Source: Pseudomonadota bacterium (GTDB taxonomy: Bacteria > Pseudomonadota > Gammaproteobacteria > Steroidobacterales > Steroidobacteraceae). Taken from it: a stretch of 64,000 nt of DNA. The DNA lies in NCBI GenBank assembly GCA_037200975.1, contig JBBCGI010000001.1, positions 806,001 to 870,000 of the forward strand. The letters run 5' to 3'. The position numbers were made by a program, and so were the translations under genes. Positions 1 to 8,199 of this stretch are shown in pieces (position 1 is the stretch's first letter; every line of letters begins with the position of its first letter). The notes beneath the pieces are model-generated. The model did no database searches, was not told the origin of the DNA, and saw nothing but the letters and a program-made list of their open reading frames with translations.

Positions 1-136
1 CGGCTTCATGTTTATGGCTGCCTGCACCTGCTTGATACTGCGCAGGCGTATAGCGGGTTGCAGTGCCGCCATGCAACCGGAATCCGGGCTGCCGGGTATC
101 AAGGGCGTTCACAACGCACATTGAAGGAAACTGATC

Positions 137-559
137 ATGGATCCCGCACTTATTGCCGTTTCGATCCCCATCGTCGCCATCGTCAGCGGAATCGGCATCG
201 GCATGTTGTCGATCTGGTCGGAACACAAACGCAAAGCGCAGCTTCTCGAACAGCTTCACCGGGAACGGATGATGGCGCTCGACAAGGGTGTGGAACCCCC
301 CGCAATCGCCCCGGGATTGGTGGGCTTTCTGAACGACAAGGTGTCCCGGCCGGCTTTGCCGCCGAGCGCCATGTGGCCGAAAGCCATGCGCAACGGACTC
401 GTGTTGTTGTTCGGCGGCATCGTTCTGTACTACGCCATCGACCATGCCGGCGGCGAACCCGGCGCCCCATTTGCGCTGATTCCGGCCGCCATCGGCATAG
501 CGAACCTCGTGTATGCCGCGGTGCTGTGGAATCAGCACCAGGCGCAGCCGAAGATCTGA
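137..559 (+). CDS. DUF6249-type small membrane protein
   Basis: A 140-residue integral membrane protein of unknown role. Residues about 4-27 form a first hydrophobic segment, followed by a charged amphipathic stretch rich in Lys, Arg, Glu and Gln (about 29-50). Two further hydrophobic segments lie at about 82-101 and 109-131, so three membrane passes are likely. The ATG at 137 has a good Shine-Dalgarno, GAAGGAAA at 123-130, six bases upstream. The layout (short membrane anchor, charged helix, two C-terminal passes) is that of the DUF6249 family; no biochemical function is known to me. It stands alone, convergent with the DUF3501 gene, with a perfect palindrome between them. The 136 bases before it hold no gene I can support. 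Confidence 0.75.
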   Translation: MDPALIAVSIPIVAIVSGIGIGMLSIWSEHKRKAQLLEQLHRERMMALDKGVEPPAIAPGLVGFLNDKVSRPALPPSAMWPKAMRNGLVLLFGGIVLYYAIDHAGGEPGAPFALIPAAIGIANLVYAAVLWNQHQAQPKI

Positions 560-569
560 CGATGGGATC

Positions 570-630
570 AGGGTGCCGGGTGGGGAAAGTGGGGAAAGCG
601 GCTTTCCCCACTTTCCCCACCCGGCACCCT
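570..630. repeat. 61-bp perfect palindrome, copy 1
   Basis: Two exactly complementary 30-base arms (570-599 and 601-630) are separated by a single base at 600. The core reads GTGCCGGGTGGGGAAAGTGG and continues GGAAA. The right arm runs into the stop codon of the DUF3501 gene (629-631), and the element lies between two convergent genes, so it could act as a two-way terminator. A diverged second copy with the same core is at 20878-20977, which argues for a dispersed repeat family (REP/MITE-like) rather than a one-off terminator. No transposase or RAYT gene is in the window. Confidence 0.85.
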
Positions 631-1213
631 AATCGAGGTCGGCGAGCAGTGCGGAACGCACGTGGTCGCTGGCCGGATCGAGGCGGTGCTGATAGTTAGG
701 GTGGTCGATGCCGATGGACAATGCGGCGCCGCCCTTGAGTCCGGCGACCATCGTCGCGGTGAGCTCGAAGCGCAGGAAGTGCACCGCCGAGGTCTTCACC
801 TCGTTCTCGCGTTCGAGGTCCTCGTCGGCGATCGCGAACAGCTTCTCGCAGCCCGCGACCTGCACCCAGCAGCGATCCTCGACTCCCTTCAACTTCTCGA
901 GCTGAACGCGACGGATTTCCGGATCGGTGTATTCGATGAGGAACGTGGCTTTCCAGTTGCTGCCGTCGGGAATCAGCGGGTTGTAGGCGGCCAGTTCATC
1001 GGCGATTCCTTCCACCTCGAAGATGCGTTCGGTGCGCAACATCTCCTGCACCTGGTATTGCACCGTGAGGCGGTCCTCGAACAGCCACATGGTGTTCGGG
1101 CCGACGCTCACCTGCCGGTGCTTCTTGTGCGCCATCACGCGCACGCGGAAGTCGGCACGATCGCGCGAGTACCGTTCGAGCGACCACAAATCGGCGGGAG
1201 CGAGTTTCTTCAT
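629..1213 (-). CDS. DUF3501 family protein
   Basis: A 194-residue soluble protein of the DUF3501 family; molecular function unknown. Typical features are the N-terminal motif KKLAPADLWSLERY, then a segment around FEDRLTVQYQVQEMLRTERI, and a Trp/Phe-rich middle part. No signal peptide or membrane segment. It is the last gene of a leftward three-gene operon after rubrerythrin and an HdrD/GlpC-like Fe-S protein, with 7 bases between it and the preceding gene. This trio recurs together in many proteobacteria, so DUF3501 probably works with the Fe-S protein and the rubrerythrin in an oxidative-stress or electron-transfer task; that is inference from context. Its stop codon sits in the arm of the 570-630 palindrome. 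Confidence 0.85.
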   Translation of the reverse strand: MKKLAPADLWSLERYSRDRADFRVRVMAHKKHRQVSVGPNTMWLFEDRLTVQYQVQEMLRTERIFEVEGIADELAAYNPLIPDGSNWKATFLIEYTDPEIRRVQLEKLKGVEDRCWVQVAGCEKLFAIADEDLERENEVKTSAVHFLRFELTATMVAGLKGGAALSIGIDHPNYQHRLDPASDHVRSALLADLD

Positions 1214-1220
1214 CGGGTAG

Positions 1221-2585
1221 CTAGAGACCGTAGGCCTTGCGCACCAGCGTCATCGGGTGTTCAGGCTGGCGCTGTGCCTCGCCGGATTCCGGCGGCGTGA
1301 GGCCGCTTTCGATCTGGTGGCCCGCCATCGGGCAGTCGCTGGAGTAGTGATCGGCCTGCGCCGCCTGCACCCGGGACACCACGGGTTTGCCGATCTTGAC
1401 CGACGCGGCGCGATATTCCTTCTTCACGGCATAGGTGCCGTTGTGCCCGGAACAACGCTCGATGATATCCACCGTGGTATCCGGCACGAGCTTGAGCACG
1501 TCGCGCGTCTTCAGGCCGATGTTCTGCACGCGCAGGTGACACGGGACGTGGTAGCTGACCTTGCCCAGCTTGGTCGTGAAATCGGTACGCAGCAGGCCGG
1601 CCTTGTGCCGCAGCATGAGGTATTCGAAAGGATCGAAGATGCGCGCCTTGACGGCCTGCACGTCGACGTCAGCGGGGAACATCAGCGGCAGCTCCTGCTT
1701 GAACATGAGCACGCAGGACGGAATCGGCGCGACGATGTCGTACCCGTCGTCGATCAACGCCTTCAGCTGCGGAATGTTGAAATTCTTGTACTTTTCGACC
1801 GTCTCGAGATCGCCCAGCTCGAGCTTGGGCATGCCGCAGCATTTTTCCTTGCCGACGACCTTCACCGCGATGCCGTTGTGCTCGAACACGGCAGTCAGGT
1901 CTTCCGGAAGATGCGGTTCGTTGCGGTCGCCATAACAAGTGACGAACAGCGCGACCTTGCCGCGCGTGGTTTCCGTCGCCTTCACCTCGGTGACCTTGCC
2001 CGCGAGTCTGCGCGCGCGTTTGCTGCCGGTGTTCGAATGGAATTTCGGAATCGGCGCAGTCGCGGCCACACCCAGCGTGGCCTCGAGCAGTTTGCGCCCG
2101 GCCTTCGTGCCGTTGACCGCGTTCACGATCTCGGCCACCACCGGAATGCCGGCGATGCTGCCGAGTCCGCGCGTGTTCGACAGTAGTTTGTCGCGCACGC
2201 TGTGTTCGCCGTTGCGATGCTGATGATGCTTGGCGCGCAACATCAGGTGCGGGAAGTCGACGTTCCACGGATGCGGCGGAACGTACGGACACTTGGTCAT
2301 GAAACACATGTCACACAGGTAACAGTGATCGACCACGTCCCAGTAGACCTTCTTGTCCACGCCGTCGAGCTCGAGCGTCGGCGACGCATCGATCGCGTCG
2401 AACAAGGTCGGGAATGAATTGCACAGGCTGAAGCAGCGGCGACAGCCATGGCAGATGTCGAAAACCCGCTCGAGCTCTTTTTCGAGCGCGGCCGGGTCGT
2501 TGAACTCGGCACTCCGCCAGTCGAGCGGATGACGCGAGGGAGCCTGCAGGCTCCCCTCGCGTATGCCGGTTTCAGTGGCGCTCAT
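1221..2585 (-). CDS. HdrD/GlpC-like iron-sulfur protein
   Basis: A 454-residue protein of the heterodisulfide reductase D / GlpC type. The N-terminal part carries two ferredoxin-like [4Fe-4S] motifs, Cys45-48-51-55 (CHGCRRCFSLC) and Cys88-91-94-99 (CYLCDMCFMTKC). The C-terminal half has two cysteine-rich CCG-like domains. The first has KCCGMPK; the second has the variant ERCSGHNG, with Ser where the family usually has a second Cys. No membrane segments and no flavin domain, so it is probably an electron-transfer subunit. It lies between rubrerythrin and DUF3501 in one operon (14 and 7 bases apart), which suggests a shared redox role. No convincing Shine-Dalgarno precedes the ATG, but the N-terminus fits the family. 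Confidence 0.88.
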   Translation of the reverse strand: MSATETGIREGSLQAPSRHPLDWRSAEFNDPAALEKELERVFDICHGCRRCFSLCNSFPTLFDAIDASPTLELDGVDKKVYWDVVDHCYLCDMCFMTKCPYVPPHPWNVDFPHLMLRAKHHQHRNGEHSVRDKLLSNTRGLGSIAGIPVVAEIVNAVNGTKAGRKLLEATLGVAATAPIPKFHSNTGSKRARRLAGKVTEVKATETTRGKVALFVTCYGDRNEPHLPEDLTAVFEHNGIAVKVVGKEKCCGMPKLELGDLETVEKYKNFNIPQLKALIDDGYDIVAPIPSCVLMFKQELPLMFPADVDVQAVKARIFDPFEYLMLRHKAGLLRTDFTTKLGKVSYHVPCHLRVQNIGLKTRDVLKLVPDTTVDIIERCSGHNGTYAVKKEYRAASVKIGKPVVSRVQAAQADHYSSDCPMAGHQIESGLTPPESGEAQRQPEHPMTLVRKAYGL

Positions 2586-2599
2586 GGGACGCGCGCTAG

Positions 2600-3013
2600 T
2601 TAGATGGAGTCGAGCGCCTTCTGGAAACGATTGGCATGAGAACGCTCGGCCTTCGCCAGCGTTTCGAACCAGTCGGCGATTTCGGAGAAACCTTCTTCGC
2701 GCGCGGCTTTCGCCATGCCGGGGTACATGTCGCTGTACTCGTGCGTCTCGCCGGCGATCGCCGCCTTGAGATTCATCTTGGTTTCGCCGATCGGCAGACC
2801 CGTGGCCGGATCCCCCACCGACTCCAGATATTCGAGGTGACCATGCGCGTGGCCGGTCTCACCTTCCGCGGTCGATCGGAACACGGTGGAAACGTCGTTG
2901 TAACCTTCGACGTCCGCCTTGGCTGCGAAATACAGGTAACGGCGATTCGCCTGCGACTCGCCGGCGAATGCGTCCTTCAGATTCTTTTCCGTCTTGCTGC
3001 CTTTCAGGTTCAC
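2600..3013 (-). CDS. Rubrerythrin, rubredoxin-less short form
   Basis: A 137-residue ferritin-like diiron protein that probably reduces hydrogen peroxide. Likely iron ligands are Glu19 (AGES), Glu52 with His55 (GETGH), Glu89 with His91 (AGETHEY) and Glu123 with His126 (AERSH). The C-terminal rubredoxin domain with its two CxxC knuckles is absent, so electrons must come from another protein; the Fe-S protein next in the operon is the obvious candidate. I chose the GTG at 3013 because AAGGAGAG lies a few bases upstream and the family begins with NLKGSKTEKNL; a longer reading frame to 3037 lacks such a signal. First gene of the operon, transcribed leftward, with operator-like palindromes upstream. 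Confidence 0.88.
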   Translation of the reverse strand: MNLKGSKTEKNLKDAFAGESQANRRYLYFAAKADVEGYNDVSTVFRSTAEGETGHAHGHLEYLESVGDPATGLPIGETKMNLKAAIAGETHEYSDMYPGMAKAAREEGFSEIADWFETLAKAERSHANRFQKALDSI

Positions 3014-3035
3014 GGCTCTCTCCTTACCTATGACC

Positions 3036-3068
3036 AATGGGAATGGCTCTCATTTAGACTTGTTCTAA
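3036..3068 (-). promoter_or_regulatory. Candidate Fur-family operators before rubrerythrin
   Basis: Two adjoining sites lie 23-55 bases upstream of the rubrerythrin GTG. On the minus strand 3036-3054 reads AATGAGAGCCATTCCCATT, matching the 19-base Fur consensus at about 14 positions. Next to it, 3054-3068 reads TTAGAACAAGTCTAA, an inverted repeat (TTAGA-N5-TCTAA) resembling PerR/Irr-type boxes of the same regulator family. Both are found by eye only; the regulator is not in the window. Confidence 0.4.
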
Positions 3069-3183
3069 GAGTGGCGCGAACTCTACGACCCCTCGTGAGC
3101 ACGCGTCAATCGGGAAGCAACGACTCGGCGCGCGGCGGCATCTGCCGTTGCCCAACCGCCGTCCGACGTTTAACGTCGCGCGC

Positions 3184-3468
3184 GTGAAACCAAACCCGCA
3201 GAAGAAAGACTCCCAGAAGCCGGCTTCGTCGCCGGATTTCGAACAGTCGCTGACCGAACTCGAAGCGCTCGTGACGAAACTCGAGCAGGGCGACGTCCCG
3301 CTTGAAGACGCACTCAAGACTTTCGAACGTGGCGTCGCGCTGACGCGTCAATGTCAGACCGCGCTGCGCACCGCCCAGCAAAAAGTCGAAGTGCTGCTGG
3401 CGCGCAACGGTGAGGAAACGCTCGAGCCGTTTGCCGATCCGGACGACGAAGATGAAGACGGGCGCTGA
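3184..3468 (+). CDS. xseB: Exodeoxyribonuclease VII small subunit
   Basis: A 94-residue XseB, the small subunit that joins XseA (encoded at 54040-55437 here) to form exodeoxyribonuclease VII, which degrades single-stranded DNA to oligonucleotides. The core [19 protein letters not shown] and the following helix ending in LLARNG are typical of the family; the tail is acidic ([10 protein letters not shown]). I chose the GTG at 3184, as residues added by the TTG at 3148 are not family-like. The last 17 bases overlap ispA in another frame, so the two are translationally linked. The order xseB-ispA-dxs is the usual one in gammaproteobacteria. Confidence 0.9.
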   Translation: MKPNPQKKDSQKPASSPDFEQSLTELEALVTKLEQGDVPLEDALKTFERGVALTRQCQTALRTAQQKVEVLLARNGEETLEPFADPDDEDEDGR

Positions 3469-4378
3469 GGCGAAGCCGCCCGCGCCGCAAAACTTTCTCG
3501 CCGCGCGGGTCCCTGTCTACCAACAACGCATCGAAGGCGTTCTAGCGCGCGCGCTCGACATCGATGGCGGGGCGACGCCGCGGCTGCTCGAAGCGATGCG
3601 TTACAGCACGCTGGCCGGCGGCAAACGGGTTCGCCCGGTGCTGGTGTACGCCACCGGTGAAGCGCTCGGCGCCTCGCTGGAATTGCTCGACAGCGCCGCC
3701 GCGGCGGTCGAATTGATCCACGTCTACAGCCTGGTGCACGACGATCTGCCGGCGATGGACGACGACGATCTGCGCCGCGGACGCCCGACCTGCCATCGCG
3801 CGTTCGACGAAGCCACGGCCATCCTCACCGGCGACGCGCTGCAGGCGCGCGCCTTCGAAGTCCTGACGCAGGCTCCGGCGCAGATTGCCGCCGCAGCACG
3901 CCTGGAAATGCTGCGCGTGTTGGCCGACGCGATCGGCACCCGCGGCATGGCCGGCGGCCAGGCGATCGACCTGGAAGCCGTCAAACAGCCGATGGACGAA
4001 ACCGCACTCGAACGCATGCATCGGCAAAAGACCGGCGCCCTCATCCAGGCGAGCGTATTGCTCGGCGCCATTTCCGCCGGATGCCAGGACGTACCGCAAC
4101 GCACTGCGCTGGCGGAATTCGGCGCGGAGATCGGCCTCGCGTTCCAGATCCAGGATGACATCCTCGACGTCGAAGGCACGACCGCGACGCTCGGCAAACG
4201 CGCCGGTGCGGATGCGGACCTCATCAAACCGACCTATCCGTCCGTGCTCGGTCTCGAGACCGCGCGCGCGCGCGCGCAATCGCGCCGCGATCGCGCCGTT
4301 GCGGCGCTCGAACCGCTGGGCGAACGCTTCGCGCCGTTGCGCGAGTTTGCGCATTTTCTCGTGGCGCGCGTCAGCTGA
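3452..4378 (+). CDS. ispA: Farnesyl diphosphate synthase
   Basis: A 308-residue short-chain trans-prenyltransferase that condenses isopentenyl diphosphate with dimethylallyl and geranyl diphosphate to give farnesyl diphosphate. The first aspartate-rich motif is [18 protein letters not shown] (Asp97 onward) with the two extra residues typical of bacterial FPP synthases. The second is [19 protein letters not shown] binds diphosphate. The ATG at 3452 lies inside the end of xseB (17-base overlap), fitting translational coupling; a longer in-frame reading from 3410 adds only Arg-rich non-family residues. Together with dxs immediately downstream it supplies isoprenoid precursors for undecaprenyl phosphate and quinones. 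Confidence 0.93.
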   Translation: MKTGAEAKPPAPQNFLAARVPVYQQRIEGVLARALDIDGGATPRLLEAMRYSTLAGGKRVRPVLVYATGEALGASLELLDSAAAAVELIHVYSLVHDDLPAMDDDDLRRGRPTCHRAFDEATAILTGDALQARAFEVLTQAPAQIAAAARLEMLRVLADAIGTRGMAGGQAIDLEAVKQPMDETALERMHRQKTGALIQASVLLGAISAGCQDVPQRTALAEFGAEIGLAFQIQDDILDVEGTTATLGKRAGADADLIKPTYPSVLGLETARARAQSRRDRAVAALEPLGERFAPLREFAHFLVARVS

Positions 4379-4409
4379 ACGATTTGGGTCTCTCGACACG
4401 CACCGCGTG

Positions 4410-4415
4410 TAAACT
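4410..4415 (+). promoter_or_regulatory. Candidate -10 element of dxs
   Basis: TAAACT followed by nine GC-rich bases and then the dxs ATG, with no Shine-Dalgarno in between. If this is a -10 box, transcription would start at or within a few bases of the start codon. No good -35 is visible at the right spacing, so the call is weak. Confidence 0.28.
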
Positions 4416-4424
4416 TGCGCCGCG

Positions 4425-6323
4425 ATGACCAATGTCTCAGAGACATTCCCCCTCCTGAATACGGTGAATCTGCCCGCCGATCTGCGTTCGCTCGCGGAAA
4501 ACCAGCTCGGCGAAGTGTGCAAGGAGCTGCGCGAATACCTGATCCGCAGCGTCGCGACGCGCGGCGGACATTTCGCCGCGGGGCTCGGAACGGTCGAGCT
4601 CACCGTCGCGCTGCACTACGTTTTCGATACTCCGCGGGATCGCCTCGTCTGGGACGTGGGCCACCAGGCCTATCCTCACAAGGTATTGACCGGGCGCCGC
4701 GACCAGCTCGACACCATCAAACAAAGCGGCGGGCTCGCGCCGTTCCCCTCGCGCGCGGAGAGCGAGTACGACACGTTCGGCGTCGGTCATTCGAGCACCT
4801 CGATCAGCGCGGCGCTCGGCATGGCGGTCGCGGCCGAGCTCAACGAAGACGACCGCAAGGTGGTCGCGATCATCGGCGACGGCGCCATCACCGCGGGCAT
4901 GGCCTGGGAGGCGCTGCTCAATGCCGGCGCCCGCAAGACCAACCTGCTCGTGATCCTCAACGACAACGACATGTCGATCTCGGAAAACGTCGGCGCGCTG
5001 TCCAACTACTTCACCAAGATCCTGTCCGGCCGCATGTATTCGACGCTGCGTGCCGGCGGCAAGAAGTTGCTGAAACCCATGCCGACGATGTGGGAACTCG
5101 CGCGCCGCTCCGAGGAAATGATGAAGGGCATGGTATTGCCCGGCACCATCTTCGAAGAACTCGGATTCAATTACCTCGGCCCGATGGACGGTCACGACAT
5201 CAAGGAGCTGATTACCACACTGCGCAATACGCGCGCGCTCAAGGGCCCGCAGCTGCTGCACGTGGTCACGCGCAAGGGCAAGGGTTACGACCCGGCCGAA
5301 AAGGACCCGATCAAGTGGCATGGCCCGGGTCCGTTCGACCCGGCGACCGGCACCATCTTCAAGGAAAAGGCGGCCGGCCCCACCTACTCGCAGATCTTCG
5401 GCCAGTGGCTGTGCGAAATGGCCGCGCTCGATCCGCGCATCGTCGGCATCACTCCGGCCATGCGCGAAGGCTCCGGAATGGTCGAGTACTCGAAGAAATT
5501 TCCGCAGCGTTATTTCGACGTGGCGATTGCCGAGCAACACGCGGTCACCTTTGCGGCCGGCCTCGCCTGCGAAGGCTTCAAGCCCGTGGTGGCTATCTAC
5601 TCCACGTTCCTGCAGCGGGCTTATGACCAGCTGATCCACGACGTGGCGCTGCAAAACCTGCCGGTGGTGTTCGCGCTCGATCGCGCCGGCCTGGTCGGCG
5701 GCGACGGCGCCACACACCAGGGCAGTTACGACCATTCGTTCCTGCGTTGCATTCCGAATCTCACCGTCATGGCGCCCGCCGACGAGAACGAGTGCCGGCA
5801 GATGTTGTACACCGCGACCACGCTCGCCGGCCCCGCCGCCGTGCGTTATCCGCGCGGCCTGGGGCCGGGGGTACCGCTCGTCGCGGAGATGGCCGCGCTC
5901 CCGATCGGCAAGGCCGAGATCCGCCACGAAGGCCACAGCGGTCTGCTGATCCTCGCGTTTGGCGCATTGGTGAAATCCGCGCAAATCATCGGCGAGCGGC
6001 TCGACGCCACCGTCGTGAACATGCGATTCGTGAAACCGCTGGACGAAGAACTCGTGTTGCGCCTCGCGGCCCGGCATCGCGCCTTGATCACGATCGAAGA
6101 AAACGCCATCGCAGGCGGTGCCGGTTCGGCGGTGCTCGAACTGCTGGCGAATTGCTCGAACAGTTTGCCCACGCTCACGCTCGGCATCCCCGACCGCTTC
6201 GTCGAGCACGGCTCGCGCGAGGACTGCCTCGTCGAGGCGGAGCTCGATCAGGCGAGCCTCAATGCCGCCATCGAACGCTGGTGGACCCCGCAGAGCGAGG
6301 GAAGAGCGCGGTCGGGGACATAA
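4425..6323 (+). CDS. dxs: 1-Deoxy-D-xylulose-5-phosphate synthase
   Basis: A 632-residue thiamine-diphosphate enzyme that condenses pyruvate and glyceraldehyde 3-phosphate to DXP, the first step of the MEP isoprenoid route. Visible motifs: GHQAYPHK and [12 protein letters not shown] near the substrate site, the ThDP/Mg motif [18 protein letters not shown], the catalytic-Glu region [12 protein letters not shown], and [15 protein letters not shown] of the transketolase pyrimidine domain. The length is normal for DXS. It follows ispA after 46 bases and may have its own promoter (TAAACT at 4410). There is no Shine-Dalgarno before the ATG, so translation may be leaderless. Confidence 0.96.
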   Translation: MTNVSETFPLLNTVNLPADLRSLAENQLGEVCKELREYLIRSVATRGGHFAAGLGTVELTVALHYVFDTPRDRLVWDVGHQAYPHKVLTGRRDQLDTIKQSGGLAPFPSRAESEYDTFGVGHSSTSISAALGMAVAAELNEDDRKVVAIIGDGAITAGMAWEALLNAGARKTNLLVILNDNDMSISENVGALSNYFTKILSGRMYSTLRAGGKKLLKPMPTMWELARRSEEMMKGMVLPGTIFEELGFNYLGPMDGHDIKELITTLRNTRALKGPQLLHVVTRKGKGYDPAEKDPIKWHGPGPFDPATGTIFKEKAAGPTYSQIFGQWLCEMAALDPRIVGITPAMREGSGMVEYSKKFPQRYFDVAIAEQHAVTFAAGLACEGFKPVVAIYSTFLQRAYDQLIHDVALQNLPVVFALDRAGLVGGDGATHQGSYDHSFLRCIPNLTVMAPADENECRQMLYTATTLAGPAAVRYPRGLGPGVPLVAEMAALPIGKAEIRHEGHSGLLILAFGALVKSAQIIGERLDATVVNMRFVKPLDEELVLRLAARHRALITIEENAIAGGAGSAVLELLANCSNSLPTLTLGIPDRFVEHGSREDCLVEAELDQASLNAAIERWWTPQSEGRARSGT

Positions 6324-6406
6324 AGCAGCCCCGAAGTTCAAAAAATCGGGGCCGCGAGCCGGAACAACCCCTCCCTTCTCCCATTTGAGGGGTTGAACGA
6401 TCCACG

Positions 6407-6431
6407 AAAGCCCGCAAACTGTGCGGGCTTT
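6407..6431 (+). terminator. Hairpin after dxs
   Basis: A perfect 10-bp stem (AAAGCCCGCA / TGCGGGCTTT) with a 5-base loop lies between dxs and folE2. The T-run is short, but the A/T closing pairs at both ends suit a two-way intrinsic terminator. It separates the isoprenoid genes from folE2, whose start codon is 20 bases downstream. Confidence 0.62.
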
Positions 6432-6450
6432 ATCCACTCAGGCATTTCAA

Positions 6451-7278
6451 ATGAAACCCGCCGTCGCTCCCCAGCCCCGCGTTCTGACCGTCGAAGACGT
6501 GCAGAGCCGCGCCGACACACGCCAGATTCCGATCAACCAGGTCGGCATCAAGGACATCAATCATCCGGTCAAGGTGAAAGACCGTTCCGCCGGCGAGCAG
6601 CACACGGTGGCGAACTTCAACATGTACGTGAACCTGCCGCACAACTTCAAGGGCACACACATGTCGCGGTTCGTCGAGATCCTGCATCGCGAACGCGAGA
6701 TCTCGGTGGAATCCTTCGGCAGCCTGCTGGCGGAGATGACCGACCGCCTCGAAGCGGATTCCGGCCACATCGAAATGACGTTCCCCTACTTCGTCATGAA
6801 GAAGGCGCCGGTGTCGGGCGTGGAAAGCTACATGGACTACCGCGCCAGCCTCGTGGGCCGGCGCGTCAAGGGCACGACGGAAATGTGGGTGAAGGTGGTC
6901 GTTCCGGTGACGAGCCTGTGCCCGTGCTCGAAGAAGATTTCCGAACGCGGCGCCCACAATCAGCGTTCGCACATCACGATCAACGCCCGGCTGCGCGAAC
7001 ACATGTGGATCGAGGAGCTGATCGAGATCGCGGAGAGCGAGGCTTCGTGCGAGTTGTACGGCATCCTCAAGCGCCCCGATGAGAAATACGTGACCGAACG
7101 CGCCTACGACAACCCCAAGTTCGTCGAAGACATGGTGCGCGACGTGGCGGTGCGGCTCAACGACGAGCCGCGCATCGCGGCGTACGTGGTGGAGTCTGAG
7201 AACTTCGAGTCGATCCACAATCACTCCGCCTATGCGCAGATCCAGCGCAACAAGGACGCGGACGGCCAGGACGCGTAG
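6451..7278 (+). CDS. folE2: GTP cyclohydrolase FolE2 (type IB)
   Basis: A 275-residue FolE2, which converts GTP to 7,8-dihydroneopterin triphosphate at the start of folate (and queuosine) synthesis. Family marks are [17 protein letters not shown] near the start, a [16 protein letters not shown]-like segment ([20 protein letters not shown]), and the active-site Cys in [20 protein letters not shown]. Unlike the zinc enzyme FolE, FolE2 works with other metals, and in many bacteria it is made under zinc shortage; I see no clear Zur box here. I chose the ATG at 6451 because the family start MKPAV fits it and the upstream GTG at 6421 lies in the terminator hairpin. Confidence 0.93.
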   Translation: MKPAVAPQPRVLTVEDVQSRADTRQIPINQVGIKDINHPVKVKDRSAGEQHTVANFNMYVNLPHNFKGTHMSRFVEILHREREISVESFGSLLAEMTDRLEADSGHIEMTFPYFVMKKAPVSGVESYMDYRASLVGRRVKGTTEMWVKVVVPVTSLCPCSKKISERGAHNQRSHITINARLREHMWIEELIEIAESEASCELYGILKRPDEKYVTERAYDNPKFVEDMVRDVAVRLNDEPRIAAYVVESENFESIHNHSAYAQIQRNKDADGQDA

Positions 7279-7533
7279 TTAGGCTCGTCCGCGGCACGCG
7301 CCCTGGCACACCCGCGCCTCCCGGCGAGGGTCCGGAGTCACGGCTCGCTTCTCCTCCCGCGTCAATTTCAGAACCGGCTCCAACGCGCCACGAAGTGCGA
7401 ACGGCGTCACAAATCGCTGTGGGACAGTCGTGCCGCCTGACGGTGCGAGACGTGGGTTCCGGATTCCGCGGGTGACATAAGGTGCAATGCCGCAACTCGC
7501 GCGGTGTGTGCGCGAGGCGGGTCAGGGAACGAA

Positions 7534-8199
7534 ATGTCGCGCAGGAATAAATCGCCGGGAGGTTGCGGGCTGTCCGCGGTCGTATGGACCGCGCTCGTTT
7601 TGTGCGCGCCCGTATTCGGCGCGCCGCTGACCGTCACCGTTCTCAAACGCGATGGCACGCCGCTTCCCGGTGCGGTGGTGAGCGCGGAAGCGGAGTCGCC
7701 GCTGCTGCCGCCGGCGGCGCCGGTCAAGGGGATCATGGACCAGGTCGACCTGACCTTCGTGCCGGACGTGCTGGTGATTCCCGTGCACTCCACCGTGCAA
7801 TTTCCAAATAGCGACGCCATCAGCCACCAGGTCTATTCGTTCTCGAACGCGCGGTCGTTCCAGCTGCCGTTGTACCGCGGCAAGCCCTATCCACCCGTTT
7901 CGTTCGATCAGCCCGGCGTCGTGACGCTGGGCTGCAATATCCACGACAACATGTTGTCGTACATCATCGTGACGGCCGCGCCGTTCTTCGGCCGTACCGA
8001 CCGACAAGGCGAATGGACGGCGGCCGATGTGCCGCAGGGCCGCTACCGGTTGCGCATCTGGCACCCGTTGCTCAACGAACCGCGCGACGTGGAACGCGTC
8101 ATCGAGACCGGGGCCGACCGCACGCCCATTCAGTTCCGGCTCGCGAAGGCCCTCAAGCCCGCGCCGCTCAACGGCCGGCCGCACTCATGGGACTACTGA
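7534..8199 (+). CDS. Secreted cupredoxin-like protein
   Basis: A 221-residue periplasmic protein, annotated elsewhere as methylamine-utilization or plastocyanin-like. An N-terminal signal peptide (about 1-29, cleaved near FGA-PL) precedes a beta domain with a plausible type 1 copper site: His98 (SDAISHQVYSFS), Cys134, His137 and Met140 (LGCNIHDNM). A C-terminal carboxypeptidase-regulatory-like segment (VPQGRYRLRIWHPL) follows. The start is set by AGGG at 7523-7526. It overlaps the outer-membrane barrel gene by 13 bases, so the two are co-expressed; the pair may handle copper or extracytoplasmic electron transfer, but no substrate can be read from sequence. About 250 bases upstream hold no gene I can support. 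Confidence 0.8.
   Translation: MSRRNKSPGGCGLSAVVWTALVLCAPVFGAPLTVTVLKRDGTPLPGAVVSAEAESPLLPPAAPVKGIMDQVDLTFVPDVLVIPVHSTVQFPNSDAISHQVYSFSNARSFQLPLYRGKPYPPVSFDQPGVVTLGCNIHDNMLSYIIVTAAPFFGRTDRQGEWTAADVPQGRYRLRIWHPLLNEPRDVERVIETGADRTPIQFRLAKALKPAPLNGRPHSWDY

Noticed and set aside
4260-4280. Run of alternating CG in ispA
   Set aside because: Low-complexity DNA encoding Ala-Arg-Ala-Arg in a normal helix of the protein; not a regulatory repeat.
4437-6437. 666-codon open frame antisense to dxs
   Set aside because: A shadow of dxs in GC-rich DNA with no recognisable motif.
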